DNA of 64,000 bases from Thermoproteus sp. (GTDB taxonomy: Archaea; Thermoproteota; Thermoprotei; Thermoproteales; Thermoproteaceae), in NCBI GenBank assembly GCA_038893495.1, contig JAWARJ010000001.1:1539824-1603823 (forward strand). Direction: 5' to 3'. Shown piece after piece: positions 33,525 through 41,712 of the stretch. Below the pieces are notes generated by a model that saw only the letters and a program-made list of their open reading frames with translations, did not search any database and was not told where the DNA came from. The position numbers and the translations under genes are program-made. Position 1 is the stretch's first letter, and every line of letters starts with the position of its first letter.

Positions 33525-34874
33525 TTACAGCTTTCCTCTAGACAGAACTCTCGCGGCGACTATCAGCGGGTGCCAGACGGGCGCCGTGGAGGGGGTATAG
33601 CCTATATCCGCGAAGAAGAGGTCCTCAATGGTGGCGCCGCGCTCGATAGCCACAGCCGCTATGTCGGCGTATGCGGCCACTATGTGGTCCCAACCCAATA
33701 CCTGTACGCCTAGGATCCTCCCCGAGGACTGCTCTGCAATCATCTTGACGTGGACCTGCGCGTAGCCGGGGTAGTATTGGGCCTTGGTCCTGGCCTTGAT
33801 CACCGCCTTGTCGTATTTGAAGCCGTACCTCTGGGCCTCCTCCTCGCTCAGACCAGTCCTAGCTATATAGAGGTCGAAAAACTTAGTGACGGCAGTCCCC
33901 ACGACACCGGGGAACTTCAGGACCCTCCCCTTGACCGCGTTGCCGCCCGCCACCTGCCCTTCCTTGTTGGCCGAAGGGGCCAGCGGGATCCAGACCTTAC
34001 GGCCCGTCACCCTATGGACCTTCTCCACCACGTCGCCAGCCGCGTAGACGTCCGGCGCTGCGGTCTCCATATATTCGTTCACCGCAACGGCCCCCGTCTC
34101 GCCTAACTTAGCCCCGGCCTTCACCGCTAGGTCCAAGTCCGGCCTGACCCCCACAGCCAAAATGACTCTATCCACCTTGTATTCGCCCTTTTCGGTCACC
34201 ACCGCCGATACCCTCCCCCCAGAGCCCTTGAACTCGACCACCTTCTCGCCGAGGTGGAGCTCCACACCGCGTTTCTTCATCTCCTCCGCCACTATGGCGG
34301 CCATATCGCCGTCAAGCGCCGTAGGGAGAAGGCGGTCCATCATCTCGAATAAGACCACCCTTTTGCCCAAATGGAGCAACGCCTCGGCCATCTCCACGCC
34401 TATATAGCCCCCGCCGACTATTCCGACAGTGGACGCCGAAGCCAATTCGGACTTCAATAGGGGCACGTCGTCGGGGAGCCTCACAGTCAATATCCCTCCG
34501 AGCTCCACGCCCGGTATCTTCGGGACGAGAGGCTTAGCGCCCGTCGCTATAATGAGCTTGTCCCACTGGAGCGTCTCGGTCCTATCGCCCCTAGAGATCG
34601 TGACCGTCTTCTTGTCGGGATCCACGTCGACCGCCTTGGTGCGTATAAGCACCTTTATGTTCCTCTCCTTCTCAAACTCCTCGGGGGTGTAGGTCATGAG
34701 GTCCTCATGGCTCTTCACGACTCCGGCCACCGCATAGGGTATCCCACAGGGCGCGTGGGTTATCATGGACCCAGCCTCTATCATAGTTATTTCGGCGTTG
34801 GGGTCGAGGCGCCTCGCCCTAGCCGCCGCCGAGGCGCCAGCCGCCCCTCCGCCGATAATTACCACTTTGACCAT
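33525..34874 (-). CDS. CoA-disulfide reductase-like / NAD(P)H oxidase flavoprotein
   Basis: 449 residues. FAD-binding VVIIGGGAAGASAAAR is at residues 4-19; the redox-active single cysteine is in HAPCGIPYAVAG (about residue 43), typical of CoA-disulfide reductases and Nox; the NAD(P) motif VGIVGGGYIGVEMAEAL is near 150; the second FAD segment is VYAAGDVVEK; and a dimerisation domain follows. It reduces CoA disulfide, or oxygen or sulfur compounds, with NAD(P)H. It probably regenerates low-molecular thiols for the disulfide system around it. The exact substrate is not decided by sequence. Confidence 0.88.
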   Translation of the reverse strand: MVKVVIIGGGAAGASAAARARRLDPNAEITMIEAGSMITHAPCGIPYAVAGVVKSHEDLMTYTPEEFEKERNIKVLIRTKAVDVDPDKKTVTISRGDRTETLQWDKLIIATGAKPLVPKIPGVELGGILTVRLPDDVPLLKSELASASTVGIVGGGYIGVEMAEALLHLGKRVVLFEMMDRLLPTALDGDMAAIVAEEMKKRGVELHLGEKVVEFKGSGGRVSAVVTEKGEYKVDRVILAVGVRPDLDLAVKAGAKLGETGAVAVNEYMETAAPDVYAAGDVVEKVHRVTGRKVWIPLAPSANKEGQVAGGNAVKGRVLKFPGVVGTAVTKFFDLYIARTGLSEEEAQRYGFKYDKAVIKARTKAQYYPGYAQVHVKMIAEQSSGRILGVQVLGWDHIVAAYADIAAVAIERGATIEDLFFADIGYTPSTAPVWHPLIVAARVLSRGKL

Positions 34875-34903
34875 AACTCCGGCGTGATGCGGATTTAAAA
34901 CAG

Positions 34904-35344
34904 TTAACTACAACGGGCCCCCCTTAAATTTCTGACAACAAAGGACTCGAAGACAGGGGCAATTGCGAACCCCGGCAACGCCTCGATGGGCTCCCCATCC
35001 ACGAAGGCGAATGTGGTGGGCGTGCCCATGACGCCGAGGGCCGACGCCGTGAAGGCAAACCGCTCCACCTCAGCCTTGACGAAATTGGCGAGAGAGGAGT
35101 ACTTGGCGCCGACGCTACGGAATATTGGGTCGAAGGCCTTGCAGTAGGGGCAGACCCTGCCGAAAAACATGACGAATGCGACCCTACAGCTCCTCACGGC
35201 CTCGTTCAGCTCCTCCAGACTGGACAGCTCGTAGCCCACCGGGTACTTCACCTGGCAACAACGCCGCCCGCCGGACAGGAGCTGGAGGGCCTTCCTCTTG
35301 AGGATCGCCTCCAGCTCACTTGACGTGTTCGACTCCGTAGACAT
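34904..35344 (-). CDS. Thioredoxin-like protein
   Basis: 146 residues. A thioredoxin domain spans about residues 40-140: VAFVMFFGRVCPYCKAFDPIF has the CPYC site, and MGTPTTFAFVDGEPIEALPGF has the cis-Pro. The first 40 residues are an added helix with a CC pair (GGRRCCQVKYP). Its start lies within the last 29 bases of uL6, so it is probably cotranscribed and translated by reinitiation. CPYC rather than CGPC suggests a glutaredoxin or PDO-like redox potential. It may serve the same pathway as CcdA upstream on the same strand. Confidence 0.85.
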   Translation of the reverse strand: MSTESNTSSELEAILKRKALQLLSGGRRCCQVKYPVGYELSSLEELNEAVRSCRVAFVMFFGRVCPYCKAFDPIFRSVGAKYSSLANFVKAEVERFAFTASALGVMGTPTTFAFVDGEPIEALPGFAIAPVFESFVVRNLRGARCS

Positions 35345-35903
35345 ATATCCCGTCCACCACGCCCAAGCCGCCCTCGCGGCCGTGGGGAGCCGGCTTCTCG
35401 TCGCCGTGGAGCTCTACGGACCTCTCTATATTCGCCGCGAATTGGCTGACCAAATCGCGGTCTATCCCCTCCACCACAATGTCCTCCTTGCCCTGCAACT
35501 GCACCTTGACGCCCTTGGGCACCTCCAACACGATTTTGGACTTCCTGCCCAAGAAGTTCTCTATGGATAGCTGGTTCCCCTGGACCTTGACCAACATGGG
35601 GAAGTGGGTATATATTATCTTCAATTTGTACCTCCAGCCCCTCGTCACGCCGAGAAACGCGTTCTGTAGTGCGCCCTTTATGGCGCCCAATATGGCATAT
35701 TCCTTCTTCCTAGCCTCGAAGACCTCGAGGACGACCTTCCCCTCCGAGACGGAGATCGAGACCGGGACGTTCCTGAAGGCCTTCTCCACAGAGCCCAAAG
35801 GCCCCTTTACGGTCACCTTATAGTCGAAAAGCCCCGTCTTCTCGACGTTGACAGTAACTCCCTGCGGTATTTCCAGCTCCTCTCTAGCATAGGGGACGCG
35901 CAC
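35316..35903 (-). CDS. rpl6p: Ribosomal protein uL6
   Basis: 195 residues with the two uL6 repeats: VTVNVEKTGLFDYKVTVKGPLGSVEKAF in the first and IENFLGRKSKIVLEVPKGVKVQLQG in the second, followed by the signature DRDLVSQFAANIE. GTG start. Large-subunit protein near the GTPase centre. It is cut off from the other spc operon genes by about 12 kb. The reading frame runs 29 bases into the next gene. Promoter: A/T-rich AAATTTATAATTT (about 35918-35930). Confidence 0.93.
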   Translation of the reverse strand: MRVPYAREELEIPQGVTVNVEKTGLFDYKVTVKGPLGSVEKAFRNVPVSISVSEGKVVLEVFEARKKEYAILGAIKGALQNAFLGVTRGWRYKLKIIYTHFPMLVKVQGNQLSIENFLGRKSKIVLEVPKGVKVQLQGKEDIVVEGIDRDLVSQFAANIERSVELHGDEKPAPHGREGGLGVVDGIYVYGVEHVK

Positions 35904-35936
35904 GGCCTTGTGACAAGTCCAAATTATAAATTTTCC

Positions 35937-37175
35937 CTAGAGGAGGCTCTGCAACTTGCCGAATACTAGGCTCCAGGTGCCGAGGCCCAAGGCCTCGCCT
36001 ACAAGCAGGACGCCTAGGACTATGGAGACCGCCCCCACGATCAGCTCCAGCCGCCTGCCCCACTTGCTGAGACCCATAGACCTAACCGCGGCCTTTTTGC
36101 CCCATTTGGCCACGACCTTCAAGATGGCGTAGATCGCCGCGGCGAGACCTGCGGCGTAGGCGAGCATTATGGCGAAGCCCTCCAGGAAGTTGCCCGATAT
36201 GAGCGCCGAGACCGCCGCGAGGCCCATAAAGGGCGCTATACAGGGCGTCCACACCGCCCCGAGCGAAAGGCCCAACGCGAAGTCACCAGCGCCTCTGGCG
36301 GCCTTAGACGCCTTGGTCTGAAGGCCGGACATAGAGAGCACGAAGCGGCGCTCTAGGGAGGGCACCACCAATATCAGGCCGAGCGCCAACAGAACGAGAC
36401 CGCCGACGCCCGTCAAGGCGGCCTTGAAGCCCGACGCGGCCTGCCCCAAGGCCGATATGGCCGCGCCAAGGACGCTGAAGGATAGGGCCATGCCGCCCAA
36501 GACTCTAGCCGGACTCCGCCTAGCCGCCGTCGCGACCGCCCCCACGGTCAGTAGGGGGAGGACGCAAGGGGAGAAGACGCTGGCGGCGCCCACGGCGAAG
36601 GCCATCGGCAACGCAAATAGGGGATCGCCCCCCGCGCTGTTTGAGCCCTGCTGGGCACGTTGCGGGGCAACGGGAGGCGTGCCGGACATAGAAAGGCTCA
36701 GGAACTCCAAGAGGCCCTGCGGGGGCAGTCCGCCCAACAGGAGGCCCTTGAGGTAGAACTTGCCCCCAACGTCGTATCCCACTAATGTGGTGGGGGTCCC
36801 CACTATGGGGACCGAATAGGGGCCGTAGTACGGCTGGGAGTAGCCCGCCTGGCCGTTCTCCACCAGGAAGACCGACCCGTTGAGGTAGACCGGCACGGAG
36901 CTCACGCTGACATATGTAATGTCTATAGCCACCAAATTGTATCGAGACAGGACGGAGGCCACCGTGGAGTTAGTGAAGACTTGAGATATCATGTATTCGC
37001 AGGCCGGACAGCCCTCTTCGTGTATGAAGAGGAACACGGGGCCTTGGTGTGAAGCCAAATAGGCGTTGAGGTCCTGTAGGCTCGACGCCTCGTAGAAGTT
37101 CAGCCCTCCCAACTGCGTCATCGAGCCGGCCAGCGCCAAGGCTGAGAACAACAACGCGAACACTATTGACCGCAT
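35937..37175 (-). CDS. CcdA/DsbD-type thiol transporter with N-terminal thioredoxin domain
   Basis: 412 residues. A signal peptide (SIVFALLFSALALAG, residues 3-17) is followed by an extracytoplasmic thioredoxin-like domain with CPAC (EEGCPACEYMISQVF, about residue 55). Then six helices of the CcdA family start near residue 190, with the conserved FSPCVLPLLTVGA and LGAVWTPCIAPFMGLAA elements whose cysteines relay electrons. Such proteins carry reducing equivalents from the cytosol to the outside, here to their own thioredoxin domain. Starts 33 bases from the divergent HEPN gene. The domain order is the reverse of bacterial DsbD, which has its thioredoxin last. Confidence 0.9.
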   Translation of the reverse strand: MRSIVFALLFSALALAGSMTQLGGLNFYEASSLQDLNAYLASHQGPVFLFIHEEGCPACEYMISQVFTNSTVASVLSRYNLVAIDITYVSVSSVPVYLNGSVFLVENGQAGYSQPYYGPYSVPIVGTPTTLVGYDVGGKFYLKGLLLGGLPPQGLLEFLSLSMSGTPPVAPQRAQQGSNSAGGDPLFALPMAFAVGAASVFSPCVLPLLTVGAVATAARRSPARVLGGMALSFSVLGAAISALGQAASGFKAALTGVGGLVLLALGLILVVPSLERRFVLSMSGLQTKASKAARGAGDFALGLSLGAVWTPCIAPFMGLAAVSALISGNFLEGFAIMLAYAAGLAAAIYAILKVVAKWGKKAAVRSMGLSKWGRRLELIVGAVSIVLGVLLVGEALGLGTWSLVFGKLQSLL

Positions 37176-37207
37176 TTCCCAATTTGTTTATAACCAATTT
37201 AATCTTT

Positions 37208-37837
37208 ATGGAGCCCTTGAGGAGGATAGCCAAGGCGGCCGAATGGGGCAAGATGTGGCAGGCCTACGTCGCCGCCAGAACCGCCGTCGAGCTGGCCGCA
37301 AGGGCCGTAGTGGAGATGAGCCTCCCGAGGCCCGACAGATGCGAAGACCTCCCTAAGGCGCTCGCGGGGAGTCTGCTCGGCGTGGAGGACGCCGACAAGC
37401 TGGCGCGAGTCGTGAAGGCCGCCAAAGAGCTACATAAGACACAGGACGTCAAGGCGGCCGAGAGGGTCGCCGTAGATGCGCTAGAGCTCGCCGAAAAGCT
37501 CCTAAAATCCATAAGGAGGAGGTACCCCGCCGTAGAGGCCAAAGAGGGCTTGAGGTATGCCCTTAAGGCCGCGGGGGCCAAAGCCGCGTACTCCATAGGG
37601 ACGGGGGCGGTGGCCGTAAGGGCCGAGAGGGCCTTGAGCCTAGAGGAGAAAATAAGGCTGGCCGCCGACCTCTCGGCGGAGATGGGAGTCCCGCCCGAGA
37701 GGCTCGTGGTGTCTGACGTCTCGGAGCCGGGCGTCCTGGAGAGGGTAGTAAAAGAGGGGAGGATAATATATGCGGAGGACCTAGACGAAGAAATTGAGTG
37801 GCTCGCCGAGAAATATATCGACTATATATGCTGTTAG
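37208..37837 (+). CDS. HEPN protein fused to a decayed nucleotidyltransferase domain
   Basis: 209 residues from the ATG at 37208; an upstream frame is non-coding. Residues 1-105 are a helical HEPN-like domain (WGKMWQAYVAARTAVELAARAVV). Residues 112-205 follow the course of an MNT nucleotidyltransferase: LRYALKAAGAKAAYSIGTGAVAV aligns with the strand carrying the GS motif, SLEEKIRLAADLSAEMGV with the following helix, LVVSDVSEPGVLERVVKEGRIIYAED with the last strands. The GS motif has become GTG (131-133) and no D-x-D is present, so nucleotide transfer should be lost. HEPN R-x4-H is not seen either. Likely a regulatory or structural remnant that is still intact as a gene. Confidence 0.55.
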   Translation: MEPLRRIAKAAEWGKMWQAYVAARTAVELAARAVVEMSLPRPDRCEDLPKALAGSLLGVEDADKLARVVKAAKELHKTQDVKAAERVAVDALELAEKLLKSIRRRYPAVEAKEGLRYALKAAGAKAAYSIGTGAVAVRAERALSLEEKIRLAADLSAEMGVPPERLVVSDVSEPGVLERVVKEGRIIYAEDLDEEIEWLAEKYIDYICC

Positions 37838-38040
37838 GCGAGCCGACACCGCGTTAAAGACAAGCCTTTACGACGGGAGCTCGGCGCCGTCACGTGAGGC
37901 TCCACAGAGACAAAAGATGAAGACACGACTTGATTCGTATGTCGCTCGGCCTCTCGTGCGATCGTCGAGATGGCCTACAGAGCGTCGATTCGCCGAGAAC
38001 TATGAAAAATTTAAAAATCCAGAAAAGAAAAGAAGTCGAC
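37838..38040. other. Intergenic region with the tRNA-Tyr promoter
   Basis: About 200 bases without a supportable gene. A TATA element (AAAAATTTAAAAATC, 38005-38019) stands about 28 bases before the tRNA and is its promoter. Confidence 0.5.
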
Positions 38041-38158
38041 CGGCCCGTAGCTCAGCGGTGAGAGCGCCCGGCTGTAGACAGCCCCTGGGGGGACAGCAAC
38101 GGCCCATACCCCCAGGACCTATAACGGGCGGTCCCGGGTTCGAATCCCGGCGGGCCGA
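38041..38158 (+). tRNA. tRNA-Tyr (GTA) with intron
   Basis: Acceptor CGGCCCG (38041-38047) pairs with CGGGCCG (38151-38157); A73 follows. The C1-G72 pair is characteristic of archaeal tRNA-Tyr. D-stem GCTC/GAGC, anticodon loop CTGTAGA with GTA at 38074-38076, T-arm CCGGG-TTCGAAT-CCCGG. About 45 extra bases interrupt the anticodon arm. The best fit for a complete anticodon stem (CCCGG with CCGGG) needs C39 from the left exon and C40 from the right, so the intron would be about 38080-38124 at position 39/40. With a canonical 37/38 cut a G-A mismatch would remain. The intron has a strong hairpin (CCTGGGGG with CCCCCAGG). Confidence 0.9.
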
Positions 38159-38510
38159 CTGTCTCCCGTATTCTCATAATCACAACTACTCTGGCGTTTG
38201 AGTAATAGCTTCGGCGTAGATCGCCGTAGAGAGACACATGAAGCAACTCGGCCTATCAAGAGGGCGTAGACGCCAATTTATAGTCGCTGGCGCCGAGACG
38301 TATAACTGGCTAAGCGTCCTCTCATGTGTAGTCGCTGTAGTCGAAGGCCGGATTGAGGGGGCTGTCGTCGAGACCGCTAGAGCTTCTCGGCGACTGCTTT
38401 GACTTAAAGGACTTCGGCTACGCGCTTGGCGACAGGACGGCCGCGGCGTTTATATGCGGCTCCTACCGCCCGGGGGAGGAATGCCGGCCGTTAGCCGCTG
38501 TCGGCAGTCC
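38159..38510. other. Gap between tRNA-Tyr and fumarase gene, possible gene relic
   Basis: About 350 bases with no supportable gene. One short frame, 38238-38402 (54 residues, containing ETYNWLSVLSCVVAVVEGRIEG), and a following frame with LKDFGYALGDRTAAAFICGSYRPGEE look protein-like but lie in different registers, which could be the broken remains of a gene. No C/D boxes, tRNA or repeats were seen. Confidence 0.35.
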
Positions 38511-39809
38511 CTATCCGCCGCTCCGTAGGCCCGCTAGCCTTTCTACTAGCTCCTCTGGGTTGAGCCCGAGTTCTTCAAGTGCCTTTTTGATCGAGGTGCC
38601 TTTGGAGATCTTTTTGGCGAGCTCTGTCGCCTTTTCGTATCCCACCACTGGCGCCAATGCTGTAATTAAGGCCGGCGAGTTCTCGGCGTAGTTCCTCATT
38701 TTCTCCACGTGCGGCTTGAGGCCTCTCACAGCATATTCTGTAAACTTCTTGAGGGCTTCTGAGAGCAGTTGGGCCTGGCCGACTATATTGAAGCCCATCA
38801 GCGGTATCCCCATCGACAACTCGAATTCGCCTAGGGCGGAGGCTACGGCGTTGGCTTGGTCTAATCCCGCTATTTGGACTGCCGCCAGCATCACGGCTTC
38901 TACCGTGACCGGGTTAGTCTTGCCGGGCATTATGGAGCTGCCGGGCACTTCCTCTTGTGTCGGCAGTTCGATCTCGCCGATGCCCGTAAAGGGCCCTGAG
39001 AACATCAGGCGGAGGTCTTGGCCCAGCCTGTAGAGCTCTATCGCTATATTGCGGAATATCGACGACAATAGGAGGAGGTCTGTCAGAAGCCTCATGGCCC
39101 TAAAGGGGTTGGCCCTCTTGAAGTCGGCGCCTGTCTCCGCGTTTATCTCCTCTATTACCTTTAGGCCCAGCTCCTTTGGGGCATTTGCTCCGGTCCCCAC
39201 CGCGGTGCCGCCTAGAGGCAACTCCTTGACGTACTCCAATACGTCGAGTAGGTATTTGCGGTCGTGCTCAAAGGCGTCTGCATAGGCGCCGAGCTCCTGG
39301 CCTAACGTGACGGGGAGCGCGTCTCTCAAATGGGTCCTCCCGGCCTTGACGACGTCCCTATGCTCTACCTCTTTTTCTCTAAGGGCCTCTATAATCCCAT
39401 CTAGGCCCTTGAGGACGCCCTCTTTGGCCTCGAAGTACGCGGCGATCCTTATGGCCGAGGGGACCACGTCGTTTGAGGACTGGCCCATATTGACGTGGTC
39501 GTTTGGGTGTACCTGGACTCCGGCCAGTCGGGACGCCTCTGCTGCGATCACCTCATTGAGGTTCATATTGAGCCCTGTGCCGGACCCGGTTTGGAACACG
39601 TCGACAGAGATCTCCCTATCTAAAGTCCCCTCGGCGACTTTACGCGCCGCCTCCATAATCGCCGCGGCCCTCTTGGCGTCGATCAGGCCCAATCCGTAAT
39701 TGGCTTTGGCGTATGCGTATTTCAACAGCCCCATGGCCCATATGACCCTCCTGGGGAATTTGGTGCCTGTCTCTAAAAACAGCCGCCTCGCCCTATCTGT
39801 GTAGTCCAT
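38511..39809 (-). CDS. fumC: Class II fumarase
   Basis: 432 residues. The superfamily signature is GSSIMPGKTNPVTVEA (about residue 290), with the flexible loop serine; earlier conserved regions are VFQTGSGTGLNMNLNEVIA (residues 72-90), HPNDHVNMGQSSNDVVPSAIRI (100-121) and AGRTHLRDALPVTLGQE. The N- and H-containing segments mark fumarase rather than aspartase or argininosuccinate lyase. It hydrates fumarate to malate. The start is 52 bases from the divergent membrane gene. It complements the malate dehydrogenase gene upstream. Confidence 0.93.
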   Translation of the reverse strand: MDYTDRARRLFLETGTKFPRRVIWAMGLLKYAYAKANYGLGLIDAKRAAAIMEAARKVAEGTLDREISVDVFQTGSGTGLNMNLNEVIAAEASRLAGVQVHPNDHVNMGQSSNDVVPSAIRIAAYFEAKEGVLKGLDGIIEALREKEVEHRDVVKAGRTHLRDALPVTLGQELGAYADAFEHDRKYLLDVLEYVKELPLGGTAVGTGANAPKELGLKVIEEINAETGADFKRANPFRAMRLLTDLLLLSSIFRNIAIELYRLGQDLRLMFSGPFTGIGEIELPTQEEVPGSSIMPGKTNPVTVEAVMLAAVQIAGLDQANAVASALGEFELSMGIPLMGFNIVGQAQLLSEALKKFTEYAVRGLKPHVEKMRNYAENSPALITALAPVVGYEKATELAKKISKGTSIKKALEELGLNPEELVERLAGLRSGG

Positions 39810-39860
39810 GAGACTCTACGTTTTGTATACTAATTTTTAAGGGGGAGCTAGACATATTGT

Positions 39861-40892
39861 GTGAAGAGAATTGCGGCGTGGGCGTTATTGGCGCTTTTCG
39901 CCTACTCCATATATTCGTTGTTGACCGCCCCGCCGTTTACCGTAGGCGGCTCGGCTACGTTGCCTATCAGCTCGGGGTTGCCCTCGGTGTATCTCCCTAA
40001 CGCCGCGTTGAATATGTACATATCGAGTCCCCTCGTCGACTTCATCTTGTGGTTGATATATTCGGCTATGGCCCTCCTGGCTTGGATAGTTTACCAATTG
40101 ATGTCGTTAATTGCGAGACTTCTAGGTCTGGCCGCCCTGCCCGTCCCGATCAACGCCACCCTACATACGGGCGTGCCCCCCACCTCGACGTCTCCACAAA
40201 TCGGCGGGGGCGGGCCGGCCTCAAGTCCTCACGCTGGTCCTGCCCCCGAGGCCGTCGTGCCGATCCCTGTGGTCTTGGCGCTCGTAGCTGTTTTGGCTGT
40301 GGCACTTTTGGTCGCCGCCCGGCGTGAGGCCGGCAGACCTTCTGGCGGCGAGGCGGCCCGGGGGGCGGCCCCGGTGGAGGCCGCCGCATCTATAAATAGA
40401 GCCGTGAGGCCTCCCGGCCCCTCTACGCCTGAGGTGGAGGTCTCCATGCCCCCTCCAGTTAGGCCGAGGCTCTTCAAATGGCCTCTAGTTGACGACGTGC
40501 CTCCGTTGTGGCCGATGGGCGAGCCTCTAGAGGTCGAGGCGGCCCCCGATGTGGAGATTTCGGCTTCTGGATGCGGCGAGTCGTCAGGCCGCGGCAGGTT
40601 GGTGCTTGTCTCCAATAGGCCTTGTCTGGCCGAGATAAGGGCGAGGAGGGGGCAGGAGGAGGAGAGGGTTTTAGTGAAGTTCGCCGATCTGCACAGAGAG
40701 GTTGCGAACTCCTTCTATTTGGCATTTAAGTCCGCCCCGCCTTGGGCCACCGTTAGGGAGATCATGTCGTCCCGCGGCGCCGACCCGGAGGCGATTGAGG
40801 TCGTGGAGAGGGCGGCCTACAGCGAATTGCCTATGACGTATCTAGACTTCGTGAAGTTCTACAGGTGGCTTAAGGGCCATGGGGGCGTATAG
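39861..40892 (+). CDS. Membrane protein with C-terminal DUF4129-like domain
   Basis: 343 residues from a GTG start. Signal-like helix (AWALLALFAYSIYSLL, residues 6-21), then an outside part, a helix pair around 60-95 (VDFILWLIYSAMALLAWIVYQLMSLIARLLGLAALP, split), a proline-rich linker, another helix (VVLALVAVLAVALLVAARR, about 140-160) and a cytosolic domain. The end (REVANSFYLAFKSAPPWATVREIMSSRG) resembles DUF4129, found at the C terminus of transglutaminase-like proteins. First gene of the cluster with MoxR and DUF58, which often includes such proteins. It overlaps the next gene by 14 bases. Confidence 0.65.
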   Translation: MKRIAAWALLALFAYSIYSLLTAPPFTVGGSATLPISSGLPSVYLPNAALNMYISSPLVDFILWLIYSAMALLAWIVYQLMSLIARLLGLAALPVPINATLHTGVPPTSTSPQIGGGGPASSPHAGPAPEAVVPIPVVLALVAVLAVALLVAARREAGRPSGGEAARGAAPVEAAASINRAVRPPGPSTPEVEVSMPPPVRPRLFKWPLVDDVPPLWPMGEPLEVEAAPDVEISASGCGESSGRGRLVLVSNRPCLAEIRARRGQEEERVLVKFADLHREVANSFYLAFKSAPPWATVREIMSSRGADPEAIEVVERAAYSELPMTYLDFVKFYRWLKGHGGV

Positions 40893-41712
40893 GTATGTAG
40901 CGCCCGCGCTCATTGCGGCGCTCTCTCTATTTTTGCCTCTACCTCTAGCCGAGCTGGGCCTCTCGCTTTCTTTGTTCCTAACTGCGAGGTCTCTTGGGGG
41001 CACTAGGGGAATAGCGCTGACGGCCGCCGCCGTATATCTCTCGGTTAGAGGCCTCCTCAATTTCTTCGTGGCGGGAGCTATCTGGGCCGTCGAACCCCTC
41101 CCGCTGGCGGCCGCCGGCTACTATTTGGCCCGGGTCGCCGATGAGCGCGAAGACGCGCGCCTCTTCGCTGTCTCCAGAGCCCTCTATTTCGGGGCCGCCC
41201 TTGCGGCGCTTACGGCGCCCTTTCTGCCCCAGCCCCTGAAGGGCCTTTGGGTCCCTGCGTTGTTGATGGCTGCTGGGAGCGCGCTTAGGAGGCTTAAAGG
41301 CGATGTGAGGCTGGTCGGCTCGGCGATGATGGCGGTGGGCATTCTGTCGGCACTTTCATTTCTAGTAGAGCCGGCGTCTAGAGAGATCTCAAATGATATA
41401 TTATACATCTCTTTGATCTCCGTGCCTGCTATAACCATAGCGGCGCGGAGGAGGGGAGGCGACGAGTACATACCGACTCTCAGCAACATATGGACGGCCT
41501 CCGAGGACTCCCGCCTTAAAGAGGCGGCTGAAGCCTACATAAAGAAGGGCGACGTTGCGGCTATTGCGGCGGTCCTCTCATATGCCTACGCGCTCGCCGG
41601 TATCCCTCTAGAGAGGGCTCTAGCCGAGATCTCGGCCTTGAAGAACGCAAGGGGAAGAGAGGGCCGGAGGCGGGCCCTAGAGGCGGCTCTGGCTAGGCTC
41701 CATGAGCCTTAA
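40879..41712 (+). CDS. Membrane protein of the MoxR-DUF58 cluster
   Basis: 277 residues with about seven predicted helices in the first 190 residues (APALIAALSLFLPLPLAELGLSLSLFL opens the protein) and a soluble helical C-terminal region of about 85 residues (TASEDSRLKEAAEAYIKKGDVAAIAAV). Not assigned to a named family. It overlaps the previous gene by 14 bases and the moxR start by 11 bases, so it is part of the operon. It probably works with MoxR and DUF58 in maturation or assembly of an envelope or enzyme complex, as these clusters are proposed to do. Confidence 0.6.
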   Translation: MGAYRYVAPALIAALSLFLPLPLAELGLSLSLFLTARSLGGTRGIALTAAAVYLSVRGLLNFFVAGAIWAVEPLPLAAAGYYLARVADEREDARLFAVSRALYFGAALAALTAPFLPQPLKGLWVPALLMAAGSALRRLKGDVRLVGSAMMAVGILSALSFLVEPASREISNDILYISLISVPAITIAARRRGGDEYIPTLSNIWTASEDSRLKEAAEAYIKKGDVAAIAAVLSYAYALAGIPLERALAEISALKNARGREGRRRALEAALARLHEP

